A stretch of DNA of 64,000 nt. It comes from Pseudomaricurvus alkylphenolicus. Its GTDB lineage: Bacteria > Pseudomonadota > Gammaproteobacteria > Pseudomonadales > Cellvibrionaceae. The DNA is taken from contig NZ_JAAQPI010000008.1 in NCBI RefSeq assembly GCF_011683955.1, forward strand, positions 248,001 through 312,000. The letters are read 5' to 3'. The notes beneath the pieces were generated by a model. That model was not told the origin of the DNA. It ran no database searches and was given only the letters and a program-made list of their open reading frames with translations. Below are positions 9,131 through 17,308 of this stretch, in pieces. Every line of letters begins with the position of its first letter. The first letter of the stretch is position 1. Position numbers and translations under genes: made by a program.

Positions 9131-11074
9131 ATGACGATTGAGATTATTCCCGTCCCCGATCTCGGTGGTGCGGACAAAGTAGATGTGATTGAAATCTGTG
9201 TCGAGCCTGGTGAGGTTATTGAGGCTGAGCAGTCGCTGGTAGTGGTCGAGTCTGATAAGGCCTCTATGGAAGTGCCAAGCCCGAGTTCCGGCAAAGTGGT
9301 GGCGCTCAAAGTCAAGGAGGGAGATGCACTCTCCGAGGGCGATGCCATATTGGAATTGGAAATTGTGGGTGCGACGGCCAAGGTGGCTGAGGCCGCTGCA
9401 GAACCGGCGCCAACACCTGATCAGGCTGTGGTGGAAGCGCCCGCGCCGGCCGCGGTGGCGGCGGCTACCGGTCCAGTTGAAGTGCCTGTACCGGACTTGG
9501 GCGGTGCCGATAGCGTGGATGTGATTGAGCTGTGCGTGGCTGTTGGTGACGAAGTGGCCGAAGGGGATTCCCTGGTCGTGGTTGAATCCGACAAGGCCTC
9601 CATGGAGATTCCCTCTCCGGCAGCCGGTAAAGTGCTGGAAATGAAAGTGGCCGATGGTGATAAGGTCTCTGAAGGTTCCATCCTGCTGGTGCTTGAGGGT
9701 CAGCAGTCCGCGGCCACAGCTGCTGCAGCAGCAGAGCCAGAGGCAGCAGCTCCCGAGGCTGCCCCGGCCGCTCCGGCTCCGGTCGAGCCGGCGCCAGCCG
9801 TTGCAGGCCCGCTTGAAGTGCCGGTACCCGATCTGGGCGGCAGTGACAGCGTTGATGTGATTGAGATCTGTGTTGCGGCCGGAGATGTGATTGCCGAGGG
9901 TGATTCTCTGGTGGTTGTAGAGTCCGACAAGGCCTCTATGGAAATTCCCTCTCCGGCAGCCGGCAAGGTGTTGGAGCTGAAGGTTGCCGATGGCGCCAAA
10001 GTCTCCGAAGGTGACATTCTATTGGTGCTTGAGGCTGAGCAGTCTGCTGCGCCCACTGCAGTGGAAGCGCCCGCTGCTCCTGCTGCCGCCCCCGCCCCGG
10101 TCTCTTCAGGTCCCAAGATTTCCGCGCCGGCTCCGGTCGCCGCTGAGCCGGCGCAGGCGCCCTCCTCAGGTGGTGTTTACGCTGGACCTTCCGTACGCAA
10201 GCTGGCTCGCCAGCTGGGTGTGGATATGGCCAAATTGTCGGCCAGTGGTCCCCGTGGCCGTCTGACCAAGGACGATGTCCGTTCCTACGTGAAGCAGATT
10301 ATTGCCGATGTGGATAGCGGTAAGTTGTCTACCGGTGCCGGCATCCCCGAGGTGCCCGAGATCGACTTCTCTCAGTTTGGCGAAATCGAACTGCAGAAGA
10401 TGAGCAAGATCGCCAAGGTCACGTCTGCCAATATGACGCGCAACTGGCTCAACGTGCCACACGTGACGCAGTTTGATGACGCGGATATTACCGAGCTGGA
10501 GGCCTTCCGTAAGTCTATGAAGGCAGAGGCGGAAAAACGTGGCGTCAGGTTGACGCCGCTGCCGTTCCTGCTTAAGGCTGCCGCTGCAGCCCTGGCGGAA
10601 GAGCCGAGCTTTAATGTCTCACTGCATGCTGATGGCCAGCACATTGTTCAGAAAAAGTACATTCACATCGGTGTGGCCGTGGATACCCCCAATGGTCTGA
10701 TGGTTCCTGTGATCCGCGATGTGGATAAGAAGGGCTTGTGGGAGCTGGCGGCAGAGAGTGTTGAAGTTGCAGCTAAGGCCCGCAATGGCAAGCTGATGCC
10801 GCGCGATATGCAGGGCGGCTGTTTTACCATTTCCAGCCTGGGTGCCATAGGCGGTAACGGTTTTACGCCAATCGTGAATGCGCCGGAAGTGGCGATCATG
10901 GGCGTTTCAAAAGCCCAGATCAAGCCGGTCTGGAATGGTTCGGAGTTTGAGCCGCGACAGATGTTGCCCCTGAGTGTGTCTTATGATCACCGTGCTATCA
11001 ACGGAGCTGATTGCGGTCGCTTCTTTACCTATATGGTGTCGATGCTGGGTGATATCAGAAAGTTGCTGCTGTAA
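9131..11074 (+). CDS. aceF: Dihydrolipoamide acetyltransferase, pyruvate dehydrogenase E2
   Basis: A 647-aa E2 core protein. Three N-terminal lipoyl domains occur at about residues 1-80, 115-190 and 230-305, each with the lipoylation motif ESDKASME. They are separated by Ala/Pro-rich flexible linkers. Next come an E1/E3-binding domain (about residues 350-385, PSVRKLARQLGVD) and the catalytic domain with the SYDHRAINGADCGRF active-site motif near the C-terminus. Three lipoyl domains match E. coli AceF. The lipoyl repeats are close copies of each other at the DNA level, so they may recombine and mis-assemble. Transcription probably ends at the hairpin just downstream. Confidence 0.96.
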   Translation: MTIEIIPVPDLGGADKVDVIEICVEPGEVIEAEQSLVVVESDKASMEVPSPSSGKVVALKVKEGDALSEGDAILELEIVGATAKVAEAAAEPAPTPDQAVVEAPAPAAVAAATGPVEVPVPDLGGADSVDVIELCVAVGDEVAEGDSLVVVESDKASMEIPSPAAGKVLEMKVADGDKVSEGSILLVLEGQQSAATAAAAAEPEAAAPEAAPAAPAPVEPAPAVAGPLEVPVPDLGGSDSVDVIEICVAAGDVIAEGDSLVVVESDKASMEIPSPAAGKVLELKVADGAKVSEGDILLVLEAEQSAAPTAVEAPAAPAAAPAPVSSGPKISAPAPVAAEPAQAPSSGGVYAGPSVRKLARQLGVDMAKLSASGPRGRLTKDDVRSYVKQIIADVDSGKLSTGAGIPEVPEIDFSQFGEIELQKMSKIAKVTSANMTRNWLNVPHVTQFDDADITELEAFRKSMKAEAEKRGVRLTPLPFLLKAAAAALAEEPSFNVSLHADGQHIVQKKYIHIGVAVDTPNGLMVPVIRDVDKKGLWELAAESVEVAAKARNGKLMPRDMQGGCFTISSLGAIGGNGFTPIVNAPEVAIMGVSKAQIKPVWNGSEFEPRQMLPLSVSYDHRAINGADCGRFFTYMVSMLGDIRKLLL

Positions 11075-11093
11075 GGCGGCAACTTTTAAGTAG

Positions 11094-11130
11094 CCATAAA
11101 AAAACCGGCCATTGGCCGGTTTTTTTATGG
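11094..11130. terminator. Bidirectional intrinsic terminator after aceF
   Basis: A long hairpin: AAAAAAACCGGCC pairs with GGCCGGTTTTTTT around a two-base loop. An A-run on one side and a T-run on the other let it work on both strands. It separates aceEF (plus) from the convergent PEP-CTERM-like gene (minus). Confidence 0.9.
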
Positions 11131-11139
11131 GAGAGGAAT

Positions 11140-11667
11140 TCACTTTCTGCGGCGTCTTGACCAACCGAGAGCAACGATACCCAGTGCCAATAGCGTCAGG
11201 GAGCTGCTGGTGGGGATGGTGCTTGAGCTGACGAAGAAGGTAGGCGCAATGATCTGATCATCGCTCGGGGCGATTGTGTCACCAAAGAGAGCAAACTCTA
11301 TTGGAGAAGTAGTGCCAGCGGTTAATGGGCTAAAGAACGCCAGATCAACAATGAAAACAGAGCCGGTTGTCGCAAGTGTGTCCGGACCGGAAAATGCCGG
11401 ATCGAATTCGGCGTCTGTAAGATTGATAACAGGGGGAGCTGCACCAGAGATCAGGTCGGTCATGCGCACGGTCAGATCTATCATTGAGTAAGCCGTGCCG
11501 CTGGCATCTGTCGGGTCGTACTTAAAAGTACCAAAAATGGTGTCCGCGCTGGTTGTGGCAACGCCGGCATCGTCCGTTACTGTCCAGAGAATTGGGCTGG
11601 CTTGCGCAGTGGTAAACAGGCTGCTGATAATCAGGGCCAGCAGGCTGATGTAAATTCTTCTTGCCAC
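11140..11667 (-). CDS. Secreted protein with a PEP-CTERM-like C-terminal sorting signal
   Basis: The best start is the GTG at 11667, five bases after a perfect AAGGAGGA ribosome-binding site; the longer frame to 11742 has no such signal. The 175-aa product begins with an export signal (ARRIYISLLALIISS, cleavage near AQA-S) and has a beta-rich, Asp/Thr-rich body. It ends with a short Pro-containing motif (IPTSSSLT), a hydrophobic helix and an RRRRK tail. That tripartite end is the PEP-CTERM architecture recognised by exosortase, but the usual PEP is replaced by IPTS, somewhat like the IPTL-CTERM variant. No exosortase is in the window. Function unknown; possibly surface or exopolysaccharide associated. 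Confidence 0.75.
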   Translation of the reverse strand: MARRIYISLLALIISSLFTTAQASPILWTVTDDAGVATTSADTIFGTFKYDPTDASGTAYSMIDLTVRMTDLISGAAPPVINLTDAEFDPAFSGPDTLATTGSVFIVDLAFFSPLTAGTTSPIEFALFGDTIAPSDDQIIAPTFFVSSSTIPTSSSLTLLALGIVALGWSRRRRK

Positions 11668-12007
11668 AGTTGTCCTCCTTGGCGAGTCATCTGTTCTGGT
11701 GCATTGGTTTCTTGTTTCTGCAAGGTTTATGCCAGCGTACATGTGGCGCGATATTCAACAGGTTTGACCCCAATTCACCTAAAGCAATCGTGCAAAGTGT
11801 AAGTATTCCTGACGATCTGTGCCGGCGATTTAGGAAAATTGACGGTTCTAGAGCCACATATAGTGGTGTTGAATTCCACAACGACTATTCCGGCCAGGAA
11901 TTAGCAGACTTCGTGAAAGAATGGTTGTTTCTTTAGCGGGCTACCGCGCAAAGTTGTCAAATATTCTGACACTTTGTGGGGGGTTGCCAATCCCTCGCGG
12001 CAATACC
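11668..12007. other. Gene-poor interval between the PEP-CTERM-like gene and a glycosyltransferase gene
   Basis: About 340 bp holding the promoter side of the PEP-CTERM-like gene and the 3' side of the glycosyltransferase gene. A plus-strand frame crosses 11661-11936, but it overlaps the ribosome-binding site and 5' end of the minus-strand gene. It has no recognisable domain and no good ribosome-binding site. I see no convincing gene, repeat or RNA here. Confidence 0.5.
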
Positions 12008-13162
12008 TCAAGGGGGTGCCGTGATCAGCAGACGTTGAGCCGGGAAGTGCTGAGCCTGCAGATAATGCACAAATTTTAATGTCCGAAAAGCGTCAAACCA
12101 GCTATGAAAATGGGCCTCTCCGGGATGCTTCTGCAGATGTCGATACAAGCTGTTCACATCGAGGTCGGCCAGTGTCGATTGCACTGGGGGGCTGAGTTCA
12201 GACTGATATCGTTCCAGGGAGCCCGCCACATATCGGTGCCGTTCAACATAAGTCAGCCACTCTTTGAGCGCGTCGAAGATTTCAGTGGCATAGCTGAGAA
12301 CTTCTCCTTGTTCCTGGATCCTTTGTGCGGCAGGGCCCGTTCCAAAGGGTACTCTGTGAGAAAGTCTGGGCTCCAGTCGAATGACCGGTTCCTTCAGGCT
12401 CTTGACCGGCGCCAGTTTGGCAAGCTTGTTCAATAGGTAAAAGTCTTCGCCTCCGGCGCGCTTGGGAAAGCCCCGGACTTGGGCGTAACGCTTAACATCA
12501 AACGCAAGTGTGCTGCCCAGGGTATAAAAAGCATAGGGAGACCCGGCACGCTGCAGCCCGTTCCGATAGTGATGCAGGGTCAGCTCATAGAGAGCTGTGG
12601 CATGGCTGATGGCACTGTCGTCGCGGATATGCTCAAAGGCATAGCTGATGGCTGAATGGTCTGCCACCGCAAGGCTGGCCTTAAAATAGCTCGCGGGCAG
12701 GTGCGCATCCGCATCGGTGTTATGTATCCAGGAGTTCGAGAGATGCCCTTGCAAAGACAATGAACAAGCCAAATCTGCCCCGATTTTCCGGGCCAGGCCA
12801 ACCCCCTGTTTACGTGGAATGGGTTTGAGGTCACGGTCCACCAGCAGTAACTCACTGTGGTCGTCACCTAGCAGCAACAAAGGCCCGTTGCGCCAGTGAA
12901 TTCGCGGTAAGCGCTGTTGTAACCAGATTCGCAGAGACTCATTAGCGTCACACTCCGCGCGGTTATCCGGGCGATTGATGACGATAATCCCCAAAGCGTG
13001 ATTTGATGCCAGCAGGGGCAGGAGCCGCTCTGCAAAGTGCGTCTCTTCGTCATAGACAGGTATGACTACACAGTGTTGGTAGGCGAACCCCGGCGGCCAG
13101 CCAGCCAGATAGCCGACTTCTTCCTCGGCGTAGCGGCTGAGATATTTCTCCACAGCGCTCAT
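12008..13162 (-). CDS. GT-A fold (family 2-like) glycosyltransferase
   Basis: A 384-aa soluble protein with the start of a nucleotide-sugar transferase fold: a strand CVVIPVYDE near residue 32, then the acidic motif NTDADAHLP at about residue 148 (DxD-like metal and nucleotide binding). GGEDFYLLNKL near residue 237 resembles the ED motif of GT2 enzymes. No transmembrane helix is evident, so it probably acts in the cytoplasm or at the inner face of the membrane. Donor and acceptor are unknown. It lies 9 bp downstream of miaE on the same strand and may be cotranscribed. Of the envelope-related genes nearby, only the LpxL-type acyltransferase and the PEP-CTERM-like gene suggest a surface role. 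Confidence 0.7.
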   Translation of the reverse strand: MSAVEKYLSRYAEEEVGYLAGWPPGFAYQHCVVIPVYDEETHFAERLLPLLASNHALGIIVINRPDNRAECDANESLRIWLQQRLPRIHWRNGPLLLLGDDHSELLLVDRDLKPIPRKQGVGLARKIGADLACSLSLQGHLSNSWIHNTDADAHLPASYFKASLAVADHSAISYAFEHIRDDSAISHATALYELTLHHYRNGLQRAGSPYAFYTLGSTLAFDVKRYAQVRGFPKRAGGEDFYLLNKLAKLAPVKSLKEPVIRLEPRLSHRVPFGTGPAAQRIQEQGEVLSYATEIFDALKEWLTYVERHRYVAGSLERYQSELSPPVQSTLADLDVNSLYRHLQKHPGEAHFHSWFDAFRTLKFVHYLQAQHFPAQRLLITAPP

Positions 13163-13171
13163 AGGATCCGA

Positions 13172-13744
13172 TCAGTGCAAAGCGGCGCGAATCGGCAATT
13201 TCGATACAATATCCGCTTCAAGGTCCAACAGTTGGTCCATGCGTTCAGCGATTTGGTTTTCCGAAAAATAGAGTCCGGCCAGATCAATAAACAGCGTGTT
13301 GTGCTTGGCTTCAGATTTCGCGATCAGGCGATAGAAATCCTGCAGCTGTCCAGCAGGCAAAGCTTCTCCCACCAACCCAAAGCGCTCGCAGCCCCGTGCT
13401 TCAATAATGCCGGCAGTCAACAGTCGGTCTAAAAAATAGGGCTCGCTGCCCTTGCGCATGGCCTTGCGAAATTCGTTGATATAGGGGTCTTTTTCATCCG
13501 CAGCCAGCTGCAAGCCACGCTCTGTCATGATCTTGACCACCTCTCGGAAATGAGTCATTTCTTCAATGGACAGATCGATCATGGCTTTCACCAGCCGGGT
13601 GCGGTCGGGATAGTGGGATAACATGGAAATGGCCATGCCGGACGCCTTTTTCTCCGCCGCGGCATGGTCGATGAGGAAGTCATCCATATTATTTATCACG
13701 GTCTGTGTCCAGAGGTCGCTGGTGGCGTGGCGCAGGGAGTACAT
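13172..13744 (-). CDS. miaE: tRNA-(ms2io6A37) hydroxylase MiaE
   Basis: A 190-aa non-haem di-iron monooxygenase that hydroxylates the isopentenyl side chain of ms2i6A37 in tRNAs reading UNN codons, using O2. The ferritin-like iron ligands are visible: E in DHAAAEKKA (about residue 31), EEMTH (about 60-64), E in IIEARGCERFG (about 114) and E/H in KSEAKHNTL (about 145). The length matches the family (about 200 aa). It shares an intergenic region with divergent fabV and precedes the glycosyltransferase gene by 9 bp. Confidence 0.92.
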   Translation of the reverse strand: MYSLRHATSDLWTQTVINNMDDFLIDHAAAEKKASGMAISMLSHYPDRTRLVKAMIDLSIEEMTHFREVVKIMTERGLQLAADEKDPYINEFRKAMRKGSEPYFLDRLLTAGIIEARGCERFGLVGEALPAGQLQDFYRLIAKSEAKHNTLFIDLAGLYFSENQIAERMDQLLDLEADIVSKLPIRAALH

Positions 13745-13824
13745 CGGTGGCTTGTCTCTTATGGGGTTGTATCAGGCGGGCATTATAGCCAGCTCGAGTG
13801 GAAAATCAGACAGTAAATGGCCAT

Positions 13825-13869
13825 TTTCACGGTGAAATCACTGTTTTCTCCTGGTCGGCTGTCTATAAT
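13825..13869 (+). promoter_or_regulatory. fabV promoter with overlapping palindrome
   Basis: A perfect -10 box TATAAT lies at 13864-13869, with a weak -35 (CTGTTT, 13841-13846) at 17-bp spacing. This predicts a 5' leader of roughly 36 nt before the ATG at 13912. Immediately upstream of the -35 is TTTCACGGTGAAA (13825-13837), a perfect 6-bp-arm palindrome suitably placed for a transcription factor. The regulator is unknown; a fatty-acid regulator would make sense. Confidence 0.55.
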
Positions 13870-13911
13870 GACGTCCGCTACACGACTGACACCATGCCGA
13901 AGGATGGAATT

Positions 13912-15099
13912 ATGATTATTAAACCCAAGGTTCGCGGCTTTATCTGCACCACGGCGCACCCGCAGGGCTGCGCGGCCAACGTTCAGCAACAGATTGATTA
14001 CATCAAGGCACAGGGAGCGATTGATAAGGCTCCCAAAAACGTCCTGGTCATCGGTTGCTCCAACGGCTATGGGCTGGCCTCTCGTATTACTGCGGCCTTT
14101 GGCGGAGGCGCCAATACCCTGGGTGTCTGTTTTGAAAAACCGCCGACAGAAAAACGCACGGCTTCGGCGGGTTACTACAATACCGCTGCCTTTGAGCAGG
14201 CGGCCAAGGCCGAGGGGCTCTATGCCGAGAGCATCAATGGCGACGCCTTCTCGGATGAGTGCAAGGAAAAAGCCATTGATCTGCTCAAGGCCAATATGGG
14301 CAAGGTGGACCTGGTGGTCTACAGCCTGGGTGCGCCACGTCGCCAGGATCCCAAGACCGGCGAGCTGTACACCAGTGTTCTCAAGCCTATCAATGAGGGT
14401 TATACCGCCAAGAACCTCAACACGGATACGCTGACGATCTCTGACATCACCGTCGAGCCCGCCAATGAGGACGAAATCGCCCATACCGTTAAAGTGATGG
14501 GAGGTGAAGACTGGGAGCTGTGGATGGCAGCCCTGAAAGAGGCGGATCTGCTGGCCGACAACTGCAATACCGTGGCCTATACCTACCTGGGTGATAAACT
14601 CACCTGGCCAATTTACGGCCATGCCACTATCGGTAAGGCCAAAGAAGATCTGGATCGCGCCGCCAAGGCTATCAACACCGAGCTTGCGGGTGTTTCCGGC
14701 ACGGCCAATGTTGCCGTTCTCAAGGCGCTCGTCACACAGTCCAGCTCCGCGATTCCCATTATGCCGCTGTATATTTCCCTGGTGTACAAAGTCATGAAGG
14801 AAGAAGGAACCCACGAGGGCTGTATCGAGCAGCTGTATCGACTGTTTACCGAGGGCTTGTACACCGATACACCCCGCCTGGATGATCAAAACCGTTTCCG
14901 CATGGATAACCTGGAACTCAACGCCGATACCCAGGCGAAAATTGAAGCACTGTGGCCCCAGGTTACTGAAGAAAACCTCTTCGATCTGACCGATTACAAG
15001 GGCTACAGCGAGGAGTTCCTGAAGCTGTTCGGCTTTGGTTGGGATGGTGTCGACTATGAAGCTGACATTAGCCCGGTGGTGGAGATGGAGTTTAAGTGA
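13912..15099 (+). CDS. fabV: Enoyl-ACP reductase FabV (trans-2-enoyl-CoA reductase)
   Basis: The family N-terminus is MIIKPKVRGFICTTAHP, so I place the start at the ATG at 13912, seven bases after AAGGA. The upstream 38 codons of the open frame are not FabV. The 395-aa NADH-dependent SDR-type enzyme carries out the last reduction of each fatty acid elongation cycle. The nucleotide-binding loop is GCSNGYGLASR (about residues 47-57). The active site is Y-x8-K, seen in PIYGHATIGKAK at about residues 235-246. FabV enzymes are typically insensitive to triclosan. It is monocistronic between its own promoter and terminator. Confidence 0.95.
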   Translation: MIIKPKVRGFICTTAHPQGCAANVQQQIDYIKAQGAIDKAPKNVLVIGCSNGYGLASRITAAFGGGANTLGVCFEKPPTEKRTASAGYYNTAAFEQAAKAEGLYAESINGDAFSDECKEKAIDLLKANMGKVDLVVYSLGAPRRQDPKTGELYTSVLKPINEGYTAKNLNTDTLTISDITVEPANEDEIAHTVKVMGGEDWELWMAALKEADLLADNCNTVAYTYLGDKLTWPIYGHATIGKAKEDLDRAAKAINTELAGVSGTANVAVLKALVTQSSSAIPIMPLYISLVYKVMKEEGTHEGCIEQLYRLFTEGLYTDTPRLDDQNRFRMDNLELNADTQAKIEALWPQVTEENLFDLTDYKGYSEEFLKLFGFGWDGVDYEADISPVVEMEFK

Positions 15100-15101
15100 T
15101 C

Positions 15102-15132
15102 AAAAAATGGCCGATTTCATCGGCCGTTTTTG
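15102..15132 (+). terminator. Intrinsic terminator after fabV
   Basis: GGCCGA and TCGGCC form a hairpin around a 5-nt loop. It is preceded by AAAAAAT and followed by GTTTTT, starting within four bases of the fabV stop codon. Confidence 0.85.
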
Positions 15133-15255
15133 CTGGTTGTTCGGTGAATACTGACAATTGGGCTGTCGGCTTTGTGTGAGACGTAAAAAATTTGATAGCC
15201 TGCCAAATCACTTTGGCCGGCGATTTTCCCCGTCGGCCTGGCTTAGGAGTTTTCA

Positions 15256-16149
15256 ATGGCCGATATCCATACCACCCTGGTTCACTACGATCTCAATGTT
15301 GGTGAACCGGTTTTCATTAGCCCGCTTGTTCGTCGTCTGACTGCGGGTAATCCCAGTTCATTTACGGGGCCGGGTACCAACACCTACATCATTGGTACCG
15401 ACCGCTATACAGTGGTTGATCCGGGGCCGGACAAAACCGAACATATTGATGCAATCCTGAAGGCCACCGACGGCAAAATCGACCGAGTGCTGGCAACGCA
15501 TTTGCACGAAGATCACTCCCCGGCGGCTCTGCCGCTCGTCAAAGAGACGGGCGCCACCATGATCGGCTTCAGTAATCTGGAAGATCTGGACCACCTCGAT
15601 GACACCTTCCGTCCGGAAAAACAGGTGGAAGATGGTGAGGTTATCGACTGTGGCGACTACCAGCTGGAGGCCATACACACCCCCGGACACCTCAAGCGCC
15701 ATGTGTGTTTTCTGCTGCGACAGGAGCAGCTTCTGTTTGCCGGTGATCACATTATGCAGGGCGCCACTGTGGTGATCGTACCGCCCCACGGTGGCACCAT
15801 GTGGGAGTATCTGGATTCTCTGATGAAGCTTAAGGGGCGGGGCATCAAGCACCTGGCACCGGCCCACGGCCATGTCCTTGCAGAGCCGGATAAAGTGCTG
15901 CAGGAGCTCTACGATCATCGTATGACCCGCGAGAACAAGGCCATCGCGGTACTCAAGGAGCACGGTTCCGGCACCATTGAGGAACTTGCCCCCTTTGTGT
16001 ATCCGGAAATCAGTGGGGATTTGATCAGGGCGACGCATCTGGCTCTGTGGTCGCACCTGCAGAAACTGGTACACGACGGCATCGCCCGCAAGCATCACGA
16101 AAAGCACTGGATTATGGGAGAAGAAACCTGGGAGTATGCCGGCGATTAG
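15256..16149 (+). CDS. Metallo-beta-lactamase-fold hydrolase (LACTB2-like)
   Basis: A 297-aa MBL-fold protein with the zinc motif THLHEDH (HxHxDH, about residues 81-86), the later H in HTPGHLKRH (about 139) and D in FAGDHIM (about 165). The C-terminal helical extension (residues 210-290, winged-helix-like) is typical of the LACTB2/glyoxalase-II-like subgroup, which includes a mammalian ribonuclease. Substrate unknown. A TAGGAG site precedes the ATG. The Tas-type aldo-keto reductase gene follows after 30 bp, so the two are probably cotranscribed. Confidence 0.85.
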   Translation: MADIHTTLVHYDLNVGEPVFISPLVRRLTAGNPSSFTGPGTNTYIIGTDRYTVVDPGPDKTEHIDAILKATDGKIDRVLATHLHEDHSPAALPLVKETGATMIGFSNLEDLDHLDDTFRPEKQVEDGEVIDCGDYQLEAIHTPGHLKRHVCFLLRQEQLLFAGDHIMQGATVVIVPPHGGTMWEYLDSLMKLKGRGIKHLAPAHGHVLAEPDKVLQELYDHRMTRENKAIAVLKEHGSGTIEELAPFVYPEISGDLIRATHLALWSHLQKLVHDGIARKHHEKHWIMGEETWEYAGD

Positions 16150-16179
16150 AGTCGGCAACCTATATATAGGAGAGGCAGC

Positions 16180-17223
16180 ATGCAGTATCGCCAATTGGGT
16201 AATACGGATTTAAAGCTCAGCGTGATCGGTCTGGGCACCATGACCTGGGGGCAGCAAAACACAGAAGCCGAAGCCTTTGAGCAGCTCGACTATGCCATGG
16301 ATCGGGGTATCAATTTTATCGACACGGCAGAGATGTATCCGGTGCCGCCGAGACCCGCAACCCAGGGCCGCACCGAAGCCTATATCGGAAACTGGCTGGC
16401 CAGACGTGGCCAGCGAGATCGTATAGTGCTCGCCTCCAAGGTGACCGGGAGAGGGGATCGCAATACCGGCATGGAGCATATCCGCGGTGGCCCGCGCTTG
16501 AGTCGGGACCATATCCGCGAGGCGATTGAGGCTTCTCTTGCACGCCTGCAAACCGACTACCTGGATCTTTACCAGGTGCACTGGCCCGAGCGTGTCACTA
16601 ATTTCTTTGGGCAGTTGGATTATCGACATGTAGAAGATGACAGCATCGAGATCGAAGAGTCTCTGGAGGCCTTATCCGAATTGGTCAAGGAGGGGCGAGT
16701 GCGTCATATCGGTTTATCCAACGAAACCGCCTGGGGAGCCATGACCTGGGTGAGGTTGGCAAAAGAACGGAATTTGCCATTGGTGGTCTCTATTCAGAAT
16801 CCCTATAACCTGGTAAACCGTACGTTTGAGGTGGGGCTGGCTGAAGTGGCCATGCGTGAAAAAGTTGGCTTATTGGCCTATTCACCCTTGGCTTTCGGGG
16901 TGTTAAGCGGAAAGTATCTGGATGGCCAGCGGCCGGCTGATGCCCGTTTGACATTGTTCGAGCGTTTTACGCGCTATACCAATGAACGCACCAGTGCGGC
17001 TACCGCAGACTATGTGGCTTTGGCGCGGGAGCATGGCCTGGATCCCGCTCAAATGGCGCTGGCATTTGTCAACAGTCGTGAATTTGTCACCAGCAATATC
17101 ATTGGTGCCACCACCATGGAGCAGTTGCGCAGCAATATTGACAGCATTGATCTGACGCTGGAGAAAGAGGTCATGAAGGCGATCAACACGATCCACAATC
17201 GAAACCCCAACCCAGCGCCCTGA
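16180..17223 (+). CDS. tas: NADP(H)-dependent aldo-keto reductase, Tas family
   Basis: A 347-aa (beta/alpha)8 oxidoreductase. The catalytic tetrad can be placed: D in FIDTAEMY (about residue 47), Y at about 52, K in VLASKVTG (about 87) and H in YQVHWPER (about 127). The insert TDYLDLYQVHWPERVTNFFG is characteristic of Tas, whose E. coli member was found as a multicopy suppressor of a tyrosine auxotrophy. The physiological substrate is not established. AGGAGAGGC precedes the ATG. It probably shares a transcript with the upstream MBL hydrolase. Confidence 0.9.
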   Translation: MQYRQLGNTDLKLSVIGLGTMTWGQQNTEAEAFEQLDYAMDRGINFIDTAEMYPVPPRPATQGRTEAYIGNWLARRGQRDRIVLASKVTGRGDRNTGMEHIRGGPRLSRDHIREAIEASLARLQTDYLDLYQVHWPERVTNFFGQLDYRHVEDDSIEIEESLEALSELVKEGRVRHIGLSNETAWGAMTWVRLAKERNLPLVVSIQNPYNLVNRTFEVGLAEVAMREKVGLLAYSPLAFGVLSGKYLDGQRPADARLTLFERFTRYTNERTSAATADYVALAREHGLDPAQMALAFVNSREFVTSNIIGATTMEQLRSNIDSIDLTLEKEVMKAINTIHNRNPNPAP

Positions 17224-17257
17224 ATGTCTGAGGCCATGTCTTTTTTTGCTGGCGGTT

Positions 17258-17290
17258 GCCGGCAAAATCCCTAACAATAGCCGGCTTTTT
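17258..17290 (+). terminator. Weak terminator candidate between tas and the acyltransferase
   Basis: GCCGGC pairs with a second GCCGGC across a 16-nt loop and is followed by TTTTT. The stem is short for such a loop, so efficiency is doubtful. Confidence 0.35.
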
Positions 17291-17308
17291 GGCAGGCTGG
17301 GGACGCCG

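Noticed and set aside
9131-10110. Repetitive DNA in aceF as a possible repeat array
   Set aside because: The repeats are the three lipoyl domains and their Ala/Pro linkers of AceF; they encode a normal E2 protein.
11661-11936. Plus-strand open frame of 91 codons
   Set aside because: It overlaps the ribosome-binding site and 5' end of the PEP-CTERM-like gene, lacks its own ribosome-binding site and any recognisable domain.
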